Positions 19,862 through 27,936 of a DNA stretch of 64,000 nucleotides are shown one piece after another. The notes beneath the pieces were generated by a model, which saw only the letters and a program-made list of their open reading frames with translations, did not search any database and was not told the origin of the DNA. The position numbers were made by a program, and so were the translations under genes. Position 1 is the stretch's first letter, and the number at the start of each line of letters is the position of its first letter. This DNA is from Pseudomonas entomophila L48 (GTDB taxonomy: Bacteria; Pseudomonadota; Gammaproteobacteria; Pseudomonadales; Pseudomonadaceae): assembly GCF_000026105.1 (NCBI RefSeq), contig NC_008027.1:4174501-4238500 (forward strand), read 5' to 3'.

Positions 19862-20161
19862 ATGCTCTACGCCATCATCGCCAGCGACGTCGAAAATTCC
19901 CTGGAAAAGCGCCTGGCCGCCCGCCCCGCCCACATCGAGCGCCTGCAACAGCTCAAGGCCGAAGGCCGCGTGGTGCTAGCCGGCCCGCACCCGGCCATCG
20001 ACAGCAACGACCCGGGCGCAGCGGGTTTCAGCGGCAGCCTGATCGTCGCCGAGTTCGACTCGCTGGCCGCCGCCCAGGCCTGGGCCGACCAGGACCCGTA
20101 CATCGCCGCGGGTGTCTACGACAAGGTCGTGGTCAAGCCGTTCAAGCAAGTCCTGCCTTAA
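19862..20161 (+). CDS. yciI: YciI-like protein
   Basis: This 99-residue ferredoxin-like fold protein has the YciI family features: [20 protein letters not shown] with the conserved His near residue 22, an Asp in [20 protein letters not shown] and VKPFKQV at the end. The biochemical function is unclear; the His/Asp pair suggests an enzyme. It directly follows yciB. Confidence 0.93.
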   Translation: MLYAIIASDVENSLEKRLAARPAHIERLQQLKAEGRVVLAGPHPAIDSNDPGAAGFSGSLIVAEFDSLAAAQAWADQDPYIAAGVYDKVVVKPFKQVLP

Positions 20162-20170
20162 GCGCCAGCG

Positions 20171-20259
20171 CCGTAGGAGCCGGCCTTGCCGGCGAACACC
20201 GGCGTAGCCGGTGCCAGCCACCGCAGTGCCTGGTTCGCCAGCAAGGCTGGCTCCTACGG
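20171..20259. repeat. REP inverted pair, two variants
   Basis: A GCCGGCCTTGCCGGC copy (20171-20197) faces a GCCAGCAAGGCTGGC copy (20233-20259). The loop contains a further ACCGGCGTAGCCGGT hairpin. The two arms belong to different variants of the same REP family. Confidence 0.8.
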
Positions 20260-20336
20260 GTTACGCAGTACGCCCTATTCAAAATTTCCGACCTACGGCC
20301 GACAACCTCCTGAACCGATACGAATCAGGAGTTCCA

Positions 20337-20729
20337 ATGCGTCAAGGTCCAATGTCCCTGCTGCTTTGCCTGTCACTGCTGTCCCCTCTCGCCGTGGCCG
20401 AGCAGCCGCTGTCGCTGGAAGCCGGGGCGCGGATCACCGAGCTGCAGCAGCGCCTGGAAGAAAGCGAGCAGCAACGCAATGCGTTGAACCAGCAGCTGCA
20501 GAGCCAGGACAGCACGCGCGAAAGCGCCCAACTGACCCGCCTGCGCCAGGACAACCAGCGCCTGAAACAGACCATCAAGGAATTGCAGGCCGGCGCCAAC
20601 CTGCCCCAACGCCTGCTCACCGACCAGCAGCAATGGTTCCTGATCGGTTCGGTCGTTGCACTGTTGTCGGCAGTCTGCGGTATCTTAGCCAGCGGCGGAC
20701 ACAGAAGACGCCGTCAATGGTTGAATTGA
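20337..20729 (+). CDS. Exported coiled-coil protein with C-terminal membrane anchor
   Basis: The 130-residue product starts at an ATG with AGGAG 7 bases upstream. It has a signal peptide (SLLLCLSLLSPLAVAEQ), a Gln/Leu/Glu-rich coiled coil (about 30-95, ITELQQRLEESEQQRNALNQ), a C-terminal membrane helix (FLIGSVVALLSAVCGILASG) and a basic HRRRRQ end. This is the tail part of the YgiM-type SH3 proteins without an SH3 domain. It ends 7 bases before cpxR and may be co-transcribed, suggesting an envelope role. Automatic naming of homologues as initiation factor 2 is misleading. Confidence 0.75.
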   Translation: MRQGPMSLLLCLSLLSPLAVAEQPLSLEAGARITELQQRLEESEQQRNALNQQLQSQDSTRESAQLTRLRQDNQRLKQTIKELQAGANLPQRLLTDQQQWFLIGSVVALLSAVCGILASGGHRRRRQWLN

Positions 20730-20736
20730 GTGAAAC

Positions 20737-21414
20737 ATGAGCGAGCTGTTACTGATTGATGATGACCAGGAACTGTGCGAGCTGCTCGGCAGCTGGCTGA
20801 CCCAGGAAGGGTTTGCGGTACGTGCCTGCCACGATGGCCAGAGCGCGCGCCAGGCCCTGGCCACCCAAGCCCCGGCGGCGGTGGTGCTGGATGTCATGCT
20901 GCCTGATGGCAGCGGCCTGGAACTGCTCAAGCAGCTGCGCAGCGAACATACCGACTTGCCGGTGCTGATGCTTTCGGCCCGCGGCGAGCCGCTGGACCGC
21001 ATCCTGGGCCTGGAACTGGGCGCCGACGACTACCTGGCCAAACCCTGCGACCCTCGCGAGCTCACCGCACGCCTGCGCGCGGTACTGCGCCGCAGCCACC
21101 CCAGCGCCCCCAGTAGCCAGGTCGAGGTCGGCGACCTGGCCTTCAGCCCGGTGCGCGGCGTGGTCAGCATCGACGGCCGCGAGATGACCCTCACGCTCTC
21201 CGAGAGCCGTATCCTCGAAGCCCTGCTGCGCCAGCCCGGCGAGCCGCTGGACAAGCAGGAACTGGCGCAGATCGGCCTGGGCCGCAAGCTCACGCTGTAT
21301 GACCGCAGCCTGGACATGCACGTCAGCAACCTGCGCAAGAAGATCGGCCCTCACCCCGACGGCCGACCACGCATCGTCGCCCTGCGCAGCCGCGGCTACT
21401 ACTACAGCCTCTGA
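20737..21414 (+). CDS. cpxR: OmpR-family response regulator, CpxR-like
   Basis: The 225-residue regulator has a receiver domain with Asp8/Asp9 and phosphoacceptor Asp52 (VVLDVMLPDGSG), Ser80 and Lys102, followed by an OmpR winged helix (about 130-225, DRSLDMHVSNLRKKIG). The order regulator - Spy/CpxP-like protein - kinase matches P. aeruginosa cpxR (PA3204), PA3205 and cpxA (PA3206). It should control envelope stress genes, including the next gene through the direct repeat at 21517-21532. Confidence 0.87.
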   Translation: MSELLLIDDDQELCELLGSWLTQEGFAVRACHDGQSARQALATQAPAAVVLDVMLPDGSGLELLKQLRSEHTDLPVLMLSARGEPLDRILGLELGADDYLAKPCDPRELTARLRAVLRRSHPSAPSSQVEVGDLAFSPVRGVVSIDGREMTLTLSESRILEALLRQPGEPLDKQELAQIGLGRKLTLYDRSLDMHVSNLRKKIGPHPDGRPRIVALRSRGYYYSL

Positions 21415-21418
21415 TCCC

Positions 21419-21503
21419 TGTAGGAGCGGCTTCAGCCGCGATCACCCGCGAAGCGGGTGCCAGGTACCGTGGTGCCTGGATCGCGGCTAAAGCCGCTCCT
21501 ACA
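21419..21503. repeat. REP inverted pair inside cpx locus
   Basis: Arms of 23 bases (21419-21441 and 21481-21503) of the GTAGGAGCGGCTTCAGCCGC family lie 4 bases after the cpxR stop. They separate cpxR from the spy-like gene and end 13 bases before the direct-repeat operator, so the downstream genes probably use their own promoter. Confidence 0.85.
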
Positions 21504-21516
21504 CCCGCCGCGCATC

Positions 21517-21532
21517 TTTACCCAGCCTTTAC
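21517..21532. promoter_or_regulatory. CpxR-type direct repeat
   Basis: TTTAC occurs twice 11 bases apart (21517-21521 and 21528-21532), the complement of GTAAA-N6-GTAAA, which matches the CpxR consensus of two GTAAA motifs one helical turn apart. It lies 80 bases before the spy-like ATG. A TAGACT at 21565-21570 could be the -10, placing the site about 50 bases upstream of the transcription start. Confidence 0.65.
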
Positions 21533-21612
21533 CCTCGCCTGACCGCCCTTGACCTTGCTTTCCCTAGACTGGGCTCATCCGGTAAACACCGGCCCATGAC
21601 AGGAGAGACACC

Positions 21613-22029
21613 ATGCGCAAGACCCTTATCGCCCTGATGTTCGCCGCCGCCCTGCCGACCGTGGCCATGGCCATGCCTGAAGGCGGCCCGCGTCACGACG
21701 GCCCGCATCATCGCGGTGACGCGCCTTTCGCCCAACTGGACCTGAGCCGCGACCAACGCCAGCAGATCGGCAAGCTGATGGGCGAGCAGATGCAACAGCG
21801 TCGCGACATCACCGAGCGCTACATCAACAAGCTGCCCGCCGCCGACCAGAAGGCCATGAAGGACGAGATCAAGGCCAGCCACGACAAGACCGAAGGCCAG
21901 ATCCGCGCCCTGCTCAAGCCCGACCAGCAGAAGAAGTTCGACGAACTGCAGAAGGAGCGCGCCGCGCGCAAGGCCGAATGGCAGGAGTTCCAGGCCTGGA
22001 AAGCTGAAAAAGCCACCAAGGCCCAGTAA
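21613..22029 (+). CDS. Spy/CpxP-like periplasmic protein
   Basis: The 138-residue product has a Sec signal peptide (MRKTLIALMFAAALPTVAMA) and a His-rich mature N-terminus (GGPRHDGPHHRGD) that could bind metal, followed by a long helical region with the LTxxQ-type motif LKPDQQKKFDEL. Spy and CpxP are periplasmic chaperones or repressors of CpxA in enterobacteria. Its place between cpxR and cpxA, and the operator before it, suggest the same feedback role. It is not close enough in sequence to choose between Spy and CpxP. Confidence 0.85.
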   Translation: MRKTLIALMFAAALPTVAMAMPEGGPRHDGPHHRGDAPFAQLDLSRDQRQQIGKLMGEQMQQRRDITERYINKLPAADQKAMKDEIKASHDKTEGQIRALLKPDQQKKFDELQKERAARKAEWQEFQAWKAEKATKAQ

Positions 22030-22098
22030 GCTGTCCACCCACGGCCCGGCCCGCAACGATGCGGGCCGGGCTTTGCCCATTGCATGGAGGTGCTTGTC

Positions 22099-23430
22099 GT
22101 GCGTTCACTGTTCTGGCGCATCCTGGCCAGTTTCTGGCTGGCCATCACCCTGGTCGCCGGCCTGTCGATCCTGCTCGGCCACATGCTCAACCAGGATGCC
22201 TGGATCCTCAGCCGTCATCCGGGCCTGAACAACCTGGCCAGCCACTGGGCCCAGCACTATGAACAGGAAGGCCTGGAATCGTCCCAGCGCTTCCTGGAGC
22301 GGCGCAAGCAACGCTACCGGATCGACGTCCAGGTGCTCGACGACAGTGGTGACGCCGTGGTACCCGGCACCTTCCCGCGCCGCGCCGCCGCCTTCGAGGC
22401 ACGCCAGCACAACGACGAGCGCCGCCTGCCCTGGCGTCGCCTGACCGAGGAATACACCAGCCCCACCAGCGGTGAGACCTACTTGCTGATCTACCGCATC
22501 CCCCATCCGGAGCTGGCCGCTTGGCATCGCGAAAGCCTGATCTGGCCGCTCAGCGCCCTGGGGATCGCCCTGGTGGTGCTGACCTTGTTCAGCCTGCTGG
22601 TCACCCTGTCGATCACCCGCCCGCTCAGCCGCCTGCGCGGCGCTGTGCACGACCTGGGGCAGGCCAGCTACCAGCAGAACAGCCTGGCCCGCCTGGCGGT
22701 GCGCCGTGACGAGTTCGGCGTGCTGGCCAACGACTTCAACAAGATGGGTGCCCGCCTGCAGAGCCTGATCGGCAGCCAGCGCCAGTTGCTGCGCGATGTC
22801 TCCCACGAACTGCGCTCACCGCTGGCGCGCCTGCGTATCGCCCTGGCCCTGGCCGAGCGCGCCGAGCCCGAGCAGCGCCAGGCCCTGTGGCCGCGCCTGA
22901 CCCGAGAATGCGACCGCCTCGAGGACCTGATCAGTGAAATCCTCGTGCTGGCCCGGGTCGACGCCGAGCAGGCCCATGCCGAACCCGTGGATCTCAACGC
23001 CCTGCTGGGCAGCGTGCGCAAGGACGCCCAGCTCAGCGCGCCGGAGCAGGAGGTGAAGCTGGAGGCGCAGCCGGGGTTGGTCCTGCAAGGGTGGCCGACT
23101 TTGATCGAGCGGGCGCTGGACAACCTGCTGCGCAATGCCTTGCGGTTCAATCCGGCAGGTCAGCCGATCGAGATTCGCGCGAGCCGCGAGCAGGAACGGA
23201 TCGTGTTGAGCGTGCGTGATCATGGGCCTGGGGTGGCGGCGGAGCACCTGGCGCAATTGGGGGAACCGTTTTTCCGCGCTCCGGGTCAGGATGCGCCGGG
23301 GCATGGATTGGGGTTGGCGATTGCGCGCAAGGCGGCGGAGCGACATGGAGGGACGCTGACGGTGGGGAATCACCCGCAGGGTGGTTTCATTGCGACACTC
23401 GAGTTTCCCTGCAAGGTCAGGGTTGGCTGA
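22099..23430 (+). CDS. cpxA: Sensor histidine kinase, CpxA-like
   Basis: The 443-residue inner-membrane kinase has a first membrane helix at about 7-27, a periplasmic loop, a second helix at about 150-175, a HAMP domain, a HisKA domain with His236 (DVSHELRSPLARL) and a HATPase domain (LDNLLRNALRFNP, RDHGPGVAAEHL, GHGLGLAIARKA). I choose the GTG at 22099 because GGAGG lies 9 bases upstream; the ATG at 22084 has no ribosome site. It is 69 bases after the spy-like gene, and its partner is CpxR at 20737. Confidence 0.87.
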   Translation: MRSLFWRILASFWLAITLVAGLSILLGHMLNQDAWILSRHPGLNNLASHWAQHYEQEGLESSQRFLERRKQRYRIDVQVLDDSGDAVVPGTFPRRAAAFEARQHNDERRLPWRRLTEEYTSPTSGETYLLIYRIPHPELAAWHRESLIWPLSALGIALVVLTLFSLLVTLSITRPLSRLRGAVHDLGQASYQQNSLARLAVRRDEFGVLANDFNKMGARLQSLIGSQRQLLRDVSHELRSPLARLRIALALAERAEPEQRQALWPRLTRECDRLEDLISEILVLARVDAEQAHAEPVDLNALLGSVRKDAQLSAPEQEVKLEAQPGLVLQGWPTLIERALDNLLRNALRFNPAGQPIEIRASREQERIVLSVRDHGPGVAAEHLAQLGEPFFRAPGQDAPGHGLGLAIARKAAERHGGTLTVGNHPQGGFIATLEFPCKVRVG

Positions 23431-23454
23431 CCGATCCCGGGGCTGCTGCGCAGC

Positions 23455-23526
23455 CCTATCGCGACACAAGGCCGCTCCCACAGGTTATCGCAATCGTCTG
23501 TGGGAGCGGCCTTGTGTCGCGATAGG
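23455..23526. repeat. REP inverted pair, 29-base perfect arms
   Basis: Arms 23455-23483 and 23498-23526 of the GTGGGAGCGGCCTTGTGTCG family are perfect inverted copies with a 14-base loop between the convergent cpxA and nitroreductase genes. Confidence 0.87.
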
Positions 23527-23549
23527 GCCGCACAGCGGCCCCATTTATC

Positions 23550-24107
23550 TCATTCGCCCCAGGCGCTGACGTACTGGGCGGTCTCCAGGATCGGCGCCGT
23601 GCGCGGCTCCCCCATCGGCGTACCGACATACAGGTAACCGATCACTTCCTCGTTCGCCTCCAGCCCCAGCCCCTTGTGCACATGGGCATCGAAAGCCATG
23701 TCGCCGGTGCGCCATACCGCACCGATGCCTTGAGCATGAGCCGCGATCAGAATGCCATGGGCAGCGCAGCCGGCGGCCAGACGCTGTTCGATCTTCGGCA
23801 CCTTGAAATGGTCCTGCAAGCGAGCGACCACCACGATCAGCAACGGCGCGCGCAACGGCATCGCCCGGGCCTTGTCCAGCGCGGCCTGGGTGGCATCGCC
23901 CTTGGCCTGCACCGCTTCGGCGAACAGCTCGCCGAGCTTCTCGCGGCCCTGGCCTTCGATGGTCAGGAAGCGCCAGGGACGCAGCTGGCCATGGTCCGGT
24001 GCGCGCAACGCGGCCTGGAACAGCGCCTCGCGCTGGGCAGCGTTGGGCGCGGGGTCGGTCAGGCGCGGGACGGAAACACGGTTGAGCAATGCGTCGAGAG
24101 CCTCCAT
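23550..24107 (-). CDS. Nitroreductase, YdjA family
   Basis: The 185-residue flavoprotein belongs to the compact YdjA branch of NAD(P)H-dependent nitroreductases. FMN-binding motifs are visible near the N-terminus (FQAALRAPDHGQLRPWRF), with the AAGCAAHGILIAAHAQGIGAVW helix and a C-terminal VIGYLYVGTP. The physiological substrate is unknown. It is divergent from trkH across 142 bases with no clear operator. Confidence 0.9.
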   Translation of the reverse strand: MEALDALLNRVSVPRLTDPAPNAAQREALFQAALRAPDHGQLRPWRFLTIEGQGREKLGELFAEAVQAKGDATQAALDKARAMPLRAPLLIVVVARLQDHFKVPKIEQRLAAGCAAHGILIAAHAQGIGAVWRTGDMAFDAHVHKGLGLEANEEVIGYLYVGTPMGEPRTAPILETAQYVSAWGE

Positions 24108-24249
24108 CGGCTACCCTCCTGGCAAGTTGAAAGTGCGGCCATTCTGCACTATTGCGCCGCCATCGTGGGAACGGGCTCGATCACGCGTTTACATCACCTC
24201 CCCCGCAGGTAGAATGGCGCCCTTTCCGTTGCGAGTCAGGGCAGATCAC

Positions 24250-25704
24250 ATGGCATTGCCGACCTTAAGGATCATTGGTTTCATCATCGGCATCTTCCTG
24301 ATCACCCTGGCGGTGAGCATGGTCGTGCCCATGGCGACCCTGGTGGTCTTCGAGCGCACCGGCGACATGCCGTCGTTCCTCTGGTCTAGCCTGATCACCT
24401 TCGTCGCAGGGCTCGGCCTGGTCATGCCCGGGCGGCCCGAGCACGTGCACCTGCGCCCTCGCGACATGTACCTGCTGACCGTCAGCAGCTGGCTGGTGGT
24501 CTGCGTGTTCGCCGCCCTGCCGTTCCTGCTGACGCAACACATCAGCTACACCGACGCCTTCTTCGAAAGCATGTCCGGCATCACCGCCACCGGCGCCACC
24601 GTGCTCAGCGGGCTGGACACCATGTCACCCGGCATCCTGATGTGGCGCTCGATGCTGCACTGGCTGGGCGGCATCGGCTTCATCGGCATGGCGGTGGCGA
24701 TCCTGCCACTGCTGCGCATCGGTGGCATGCGCCTGTTCCAGACCGAATCCTCCGACCGCTCGGAGAAGGTCATGCCGCGCTCGCACATGGTCGCCAAGTC
24801 GATCGTGGCGGTGTACGTCGGCATCACCGTGTTCGGCAGCCTGGCCTTCTGGTGGGCGGGCATGAACCCGTTCGATGCAATCAACCACGCCATGTCGGCG
24901 ATCTCCACCGGCGGTTTCTCCACCTCCGACCAGTCCCTGGCCAAGTGGGACATCCCGGCGGTGCACTGGGTCGCGGTGGTGGTGATGATCCTTGGCAGCC
25001 TGCCGTTCACCCTGTACGTGGCCACCCTGCGCGGGCACCGCAAGGCGCTGATCAAGGACCAGCAGGTGCAAGGCCTGCTCGCCATGCTGGTGGCCACCTG
25101 GCTGGTCCTCGGCACCTGGTACTGGGCGACTACCGACCTGCACTGGCTCGATGCCTTGCGCCATGTGGCGCTGAACGTCACCTCGGTGGTCACCACCACC
25201 GGCTTCGCCCTGGGCGACTACAGCATGTGGGGCAACTTCTCGCTGATGCTGTTCTTCTATCTCGGTTTTGTCGGCGGCTGCTCCGGCTCCACCGCGGGCG
25301 GCATCAAGATCTTCCGCTTCCAGGTCGCCTACATCCTGCTCAAGGCCAACCTCAACCAGTTGATCCACCCACGCGCGGTGATCAAGCAGAAGTACAACGG
25401 CCACCGCCTCGACGAAGAGATCGTGCGCTCGATCCTGACCTTCTCGTTCTTCTTCGCCATCACCATCTGCATCATCGCCCTGCTGCTGTCGCTGCTGGGC
25501 GTGGACTGGATGACCGCACTGACCGGCGCCGCCGGCACGGTCTCGGGCGTGGGCCCAGGGCTGGGCGAAGTAATCGGCCCGGCCGGCAACTATGCCAGCC
25601 TGCCGGACGCCGCCAAGTGGATCCTTTCCGGCGGCATGCTGCTCGGCCGCCTGGAGATCATCACGGTGCTGGTGTTGTGCATGCCGGCGTTCTGGCGTCA
25701 CTGA
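24250..25704 (+). CDS. trkH: Potassium uptake protein TrkH
   Basis: TrkH is the potassium-translocating membrane subunit of the Trk system, working with cytoplasmic TrkA (not in this window). The 484-residue product has the four pore-loop repeats, seen as SMSGITATGATVLSG, MSAISTGGFSTSDQS, LNVTSVVTTTGFALGD and the final GTVSGVGPGLGEVIGP, and ends MPAFWRH. The ATG at 24250 begins MALPTLRIIGFIIG; the longer open frame is the complement of the nitroreductase gene. Its last 44 bases overlap the convergent AraC gene. Confidence 0.93.
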   Translation: MALPTLRIIGFIIGIFLITLAVSMVVPMATLVVFERTGDMPSFLWSSLITFVAGLGLVMPGRPEHVHLRPRDMYLLTVSSWLVVCVFAALPFLLTQHISYTDAFFESMSGITATGATVLSGLDTMSPGILMWRSMLHWLGGIGFIGMAVAILPLLRIGGMRLFQTESSDRSEKVMPRSHMVAKSIVAVYVGITVFGSLAFWWAGMNPFDAINHAMSAISTGGFSTSDQSLAKWDIPAVHWVAVVVMILGSLPFTLYVATLRGHRKALIKDQQVQGLLAMLVATWLVLGTWYWATTDLHWLDALRHVALNVTSVVTTTGFALGDYSMWGNFSLMLFFYLGFVGGCSGSTAGGIKIFRFQVAYILLKANLNQLIHPRAVIKQKYNGHRLDEEIVRSILTFSFFFAITICIIALLLSLLGVDWMTALTGAAGTVSGVGPGLGEVIGPAGNYASLPDAAKWILSGGMLLGRLEIITVLVLCMPAFWRH

Positions 25705-26707
25705 TCACCAGGCGCGCGCGGTACTCGCTCGGGGTGGCGTCGAACCAGCGGCGAAACGCCCGGTAGAAATTGCTCGGGTCGGCGAACCCCAACAGGTAGG
25801 CGGTTTCCAGCAAGGTCGTGCCCGGCTGGGCGAGGTACTGCTCGGCCAGTTCCCGGCGGGTGTCGTCGAGCAGGGTCTGGAAGCTGGTGCCCTCGTCTTG
25901 CAGGCGACGTTGCAGGGTGCGCTGCGACAGGTGCAACGCCTGCGCCACGGATTCACGCTTGGGTTCGCCCTGGGGCAGGATGCGACACAACACCTGGCGT
26001 ACCCGGTGGGTCACGCGGCTCTCCGAGAAGCGCGCCAGGTATTCACCGGCAAAACGGTCGTGCAACACCGCCATCGCCTCGTTGGCCGTGGGCAGCGGCG
26101 CTTCCATGTCGGCACGCTCGAACACCAGTGCGTCATGGGGCGCGCCGAACACCAGCGGCGCGTGGAACGCCACCTTGTACGGCTCGACATCGCGTGGTTG
26201 TGCGCCCTGGATCAGCACGCGCCGCGGCTGGATCGGCCGCCCGCTGAGCCAAGTGCTGAGCGATAACGCACAGGCCAATGAAGCCTCGGCGCTATGGCGG
26301 GTCGGCGGCAAGTGGTCGCCATGCACGGTCAACACCAGCGCATAACCTTCGGGGCCAAGGCGAAAGCTCAGGTCGGAGCTTTCCGCGATGATCCGCTGAT
26401 ACCGCACCAGGCGTTCAAAGCCCTCGGCCAGGGTGCGGCTGGACATCAGCGCATAGCCCACCACATGAAAAGAGGCCGGCCGCACCACCCTGGCCATGTT
26501 CAGGCCGATGGCCTCGTTGCCGGACAACTCGACCGCCAGCTGCCACAAACGCGTCATGGCATCCTGGGGGAAACGCGCGTCGGGGTCATCCAGCGCGGTG
26601 AAATCGAGCCCGAGTTGCTTGAACATGCTCCGGCAATCGAGCCCTTCCAGCTCGAGCGCCTTGACAATCCCTGATGCCCAGCTGGCTGACGTGGTTCTCT
26701 CACTCAT
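25661..26707 (-). CDS. AraC-family regulator with arabinose-binding-like N-terminus
   Basis: The 348-residue protein has an N-terminal region of the type found in OruR/ArgR-like AraC regulators (GLDFTALDDPDARFPQDAMT, VVGYALMSSRTLAEGFERL) and a C-terminal AraC helix-turn-helix (LHLSQRTLQRRLQDEGTSF, YLLGFADPSNFYRAFRRWF). The ATG at 26707 begins MSERTTSASWASG. The 3' end overlaps trkH by 44 bases on the opposite strand. The target and effector are unknown. Confidence 0.87.
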   Translation of the reverse strand: MSERTTSASWASGIVKALELEGLDCRSMFKQLGLDFTALDDPDARFPQDAMTRLWQLAVELSGNEAIGLNMARVVRPASFHVVGYALMSSRTLAEGFERLVRYQRIIAESSDLSFRLGPEGYALVLTVHGDHLPPTRHSAEASLACALSLSTWLSGRPIQPRRVLIQGAQPRDVEPYKVAFHAPLVFGAPHDALVFERADMEAPLPTANEAMAVLHDRFAGEYLARFSESRVTHRVRQVLCRILPQGEPKRESVAQALHLSQRTLQRRLQDEGTSFQTLLDDTRRELAEQYLAQPGTTLLETAYLLGFADPSNFYRAFRRWFDATPSEYRARLVISDARTPACTTPAP

Positions 26708-26860
26708 GACAGGCTTCTTGTGCTGACCGCTCCTGCGGTGAACCAAAAGGATACTCAATTGGCGCTCATTGTCACTGGCCGGGGCCATCAGTGACTCTAG
26801 ACTCGATTCAGGCTCCACGCCGTGTATGCTGTAGGCATCCGCGACTTCCGGAGCACCGCC

Positions 26861-27172
26861 ATGACCAGCACCGCGCAGTTTCGCAGTTTTGCCGAGTTCT
26901 ACCCCTACTACCTCGGTGAGCACAGCAACGCCGCCTGTCGCCGCCTGCACTTCATCGGCACCAGCCTGGTGATCGCCCTGCTCGCCTACACCCTTGCCAG
27001 CGGCAAATGGCTGTTGCTGCTGGCCGTGCCGCTGGCCGGCTACGGCTTTGCCTGGGTCGGCCATTTCTTCTTCGAGAAAAATCGCCCGGCCACCTTCACC
27101 CACCCCTGGTACAGCCTGGTGGGCGACTTCGCCATGTTCCGCGACATCCTGCTGGGGCGCATCAGCCTCTGA
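26861..27172 (+). CDS. Mpo1-like DUF962 membrane protein
   Basis: The 103-residue protein has two hydrophobic segments and conserved histidines (CRRLHFIGTS, WVGHFFFEKNRPATF, HPWYSLVGDF) of the Mpo1/YGL010w family. The yeast member is an iron-dependent dioxygenase of 2-hydroxy fatty acids; the bacterial role is untested. The start ATG 26861 follows CGGAGCACCGCC. Confidence 0.85.
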   Translation: MTSTAQFRSFAEFYPYYLGEHSNAACRRLHFIGTSLVIALLAYTLASGKWLLLLAVPLAGYGFAWVGHFFFEKNRPATFTHPWYSLVGDFAMFRDILLGRISL

Positions 27173-27271
27173 TCGGCCCGCTGGGCCAGGTTCGCGTCCC
27201 GCCTGGCCACTGTCAAAGCCCAAGGCTTGGCCAACACTGGCGGCATACTCGGCAGCAGTGGCGCTCAGGTA

Positions 27272-27844
27272 ATGAACAAACAAGCGAGCTTCAACCACAT
27301 GCGCGACGGCACGGCCCAGGACTGGGCGATCATCGCCGACGACTTTCGCGCCTACTCCCGCCAGCTACCGCAACGCATCCTGGCCCACTTGCGCTTGCTG
27401 GACGGTGATTTCGGCGGTTTCCCCATCGATCGCCTGAGCCACTCGCTGCAGACCGCCACCCGCGCCTACCGCGACGGGCGCGACGAGGAGTACGTGGTCT
27501 GCGCCCTGCTCCATGACATCGGCGACACCCTGGGCAGCTACAACCATCCGGATATCGCAGCGGCCATCCTCAAGCCCTTCGTCAGTGCCGAGAACCTGTG
27601 GATGGTCGAGAAGCACGGGATATTCCAGGGCTACTACTTTTTCCACCACCTGGGCATGGATCGGCATCTGCGCGAGCAATTCAGCGAGCACCCGCAATAC
27701 CAGCGGACCATTGAATTCTGTGCCCGCTATGACGCGGCGGCGTTCGACCCGGACTACGAAAGCCTGCCGCTCGCTTTCTTCGAACCGATGCTGGGCCGGG
27801 TGTTCGCCCAGCCACGGCAGTCGGTCTACAAGGCAGCGCTGTAG
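27272..27844 (+). CDS. HD-domain phosphohydrolase
   Basis: The 190-residue protein has an HD metal site with the motif CALLHDIGDTLGSYNHPD and upstream His residues (LSHSLQTATRAYRDG). It resembles PhnZ-type HD oxygenases or phosphohydrolases; the Tyr/His residues that define the oxygenase cannot be settled by eye. No phosphonate genes adjoin. Its TAG stop falls inside the following REP element. Confidence 0.82.
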   Translation: MNKQASFNHMRDGTAQDWAIIADDFRAYSRQLPQRILAHLRLLDGDFGGFPIDRLSHSLQTATRAYRDGRDEEYVVCALLHDIGDTLGSYNHPDIAAAILKPFVSAENLWMVEKHGIFQGYYFFHHLGMDRHLREQFSEHPQYQRTIEFCARYDAAAFDPDYESLPLAFFEPMLGRVFAQPRQSVYKAAL

Positions 27845-27927
27845 GAGCGGCTTCAGCCGCGATGATGTAGGCATCGCGGTATCTGGCACCCGCTTCGCGG
27901 GTGATCGCGGCTGAAGCCGCTCCTACA
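27840..27927. repeat. REP inverted pair containing a stop codon
   Basis: Arms 27840-27863 and 27904-27927 of the GTAGGAGCGGCTTCAGCCGC family. The TAG of the HD gene (27842-27844) is part of the first REP copy, so the insertion or its ancestor supplied the current stop codon. Confidence 0.85.
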
Positions 27928-27936
27928 GAGGTAGAG

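Noticed and set aside
20211..20729. Naming the gene at 20337 as translation initiation factor 2.
   Set aside because: The product is a 130-residue exported coiled-coil protein with a C-terminal helix; it has no GTPase motif and no similarity to InfB.
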